64,000 nucleotides of DNA from Hydractinia symbiolongicarpus (Eukaryota; Cnidaria; Hydrozoa; Anthoathecata; Hydractiniidae). Under the pieces are notes generated by a model. It had not been told where the DNA came from and searched no databases. It saw only the letters and a list, made by a program, of their open reading frames with translations. The stretch lies in contig NC_079882.1 of the NCBI RefSeq assembly GCF_029227915.1, forward strand, positions 31,302,001 to 31,366,000. The letters are read 5' to 3'. Position 1 is the stretch's first letter; each line of letters starts with the position of its first letter. This document shows, one piece after another, positions 63,701-64,000 of this stretch. The position numbers and the translations under genes were made by a program.

Positions 63701-64000
63701 TTTTGACTATACGGACCGAGTCCGGGATTTACGGGAAATCGCGGGTTTTCGTTTGCCGGCGATTAAACTTCTTTTATTCAGCGTCTCATCAAAAATGAAA
63801 ACATTTTTAAAAACTACATGTCTCCTGCGTTTTATTGCTGAAAAAATAATTTAAAAAATCGTTCGAGAAATGAGTTTACTTCTTGGGTACTTTCTTTGTA
63901 TACTTTTGACTATACGGGCCGAGTCCGGGATTTACGGGAAATCGCGGGTTTTCGTTTGCAGGCGATTAAACTTCTTTTATTCAGCGTCTCATCAAAAATG
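54739..64000. repeat. 5-mer HOR zone to the window end
   Basis: D monomers start at 54739, 55754, 56770, 58192, 59207, 60222, 62250 and 63265. The intervals are 1015, 1016, 1422, 1015, 1015, 2028 and 1015 bp. Within the 2028-bp interval, A2-like units (about 60424-61020) and a unit with GGGTTCTTTC (61045) interrupt the order. After 63265 the array switches to repeated A2-like units and a K/M-like unit, cut off by the window edge. Confidence 0.8.

Larger units (their letters stand above)
1..64000. repeat. 203-bp satellite array, head-to-tail, filling the window
   Basis: The landmark GAGTTTAC recurs at 10, 212, 415, 619, 822, 1025, 1228, 1431 and 1634, and in the same way to the end of the window, giving monomers of 202-204 bp. 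All are on the same strand with no inversion and no interruption by other sequence. At about 64000/203 this is roughly 315 monomers. Monomers differ by a few to about 30 substitutions and group into at least a dozen types that recur in fixed order, so this is a higher-order-repeat satellite rather than a homogeneous one. A monomer of nucleosome-plus-linker length in a long homogeneous-orientation array is typical of centromeric or heterochromatic satellites; that role is inference. No gene, RNA gene or mobile element is visible anywhere, and the array itself is the content of every stretch. Confidence 0.98.

Noticed and set aside
1-64000. CRISPR array
   Set aside because: There are no short direct repeats separated by unique spacers. 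The whole 203-bp unit is repeated and adjacent units differ only by scattered substitutions.
1-64000. Transposon, retroelement or telomere repeat inside the array
   Set aside because: No target-site duplications, terminal repeats, reverse-transcriptase-like frames, long poly-A tails or TTAGG-type runs were seen on either strand.

Overview
The window is satellite DNA from end to end. A monomer of about 203 bp is repeated head-to-tail, all in one orientation, about 315 times from base 1 to base 64000. I see no gene, RNA gene, transposon, telomere repeat or unique-sequence gap. This is the architecture of a eukaryotic centromeric, pericentromeric or subtelomeric block. Nothing in it lets me name the species. 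One monomer counted by hand (212-414) is about 37% GC with 12 CpGs, against about 7 expected from its base composition. Its GC-richer half (52% GC, monomer positions 41-100) alternates with an AT-rich half (about 28% GC, positions 121-200). In this report monomer position 1 is the first base of GAGTTTAC.

Monomers fall into recognisable types, given working letters here. D has GACTCC and GCGTGTT. A2 has CGGACCG. B has TTAGGGGAAGTCGCG and one extra base. E has GCGATTGCAC and TACATG. K has CTTCTTGGG and CATTTTCG. L has ATCACGTG. M has CTTCTTGGG and ACTGGTA. C has CCGGATCCGG. Variants are B' (GGCATTTAAAC), E' (ACGGCCG and CGTCTGCCGG) and M' (CTACAGGTC). P has CGCGATATCGCG. A more divergent set is F, G, H and I.

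Layout. 1-10.6 kb holds 8-mer higher-order repeats (HOR) in the order D-A2-B-E-K-L-M-C (1,624 bp), with 7-mer and 9-mer derivatives. About 10.6-36.0 kb and 36.0-62.7 kb are two copies of a very large tandem duplication (25.4 and 26.7 kb). Each copy runs, in the same order, through a mosaic zone with F-G(-H-I) cassettes, an 8-mer zone, another F-G-H-I cassette, a 4/5-mer zone, a further F-G-H-I cassette and a long 5-mer zone (D-M'-C-B'-E', 1,015 bp). The rest to 64 kb continues the 5-mer zone. Nearly all differences between the two copies are gains or losses of whole monomers, as unequal exchange in register would produce. The one clear break of the 203-bp phase is a patch at 38.16-38.52 kb.

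Nothing here acts together as genes. The points of interest are the nested repeat levels, dateable crossover products, and recurring sequence structure in the monomer: a 9-bp-arm hairpin, a CGGG motif repeated once per helical turn, and a 12-bp palindrome at the doorstep of the divergent cassettes. All comparisons were made by eye, so marker coordinates are exact where given, but identity between copies was not computed.
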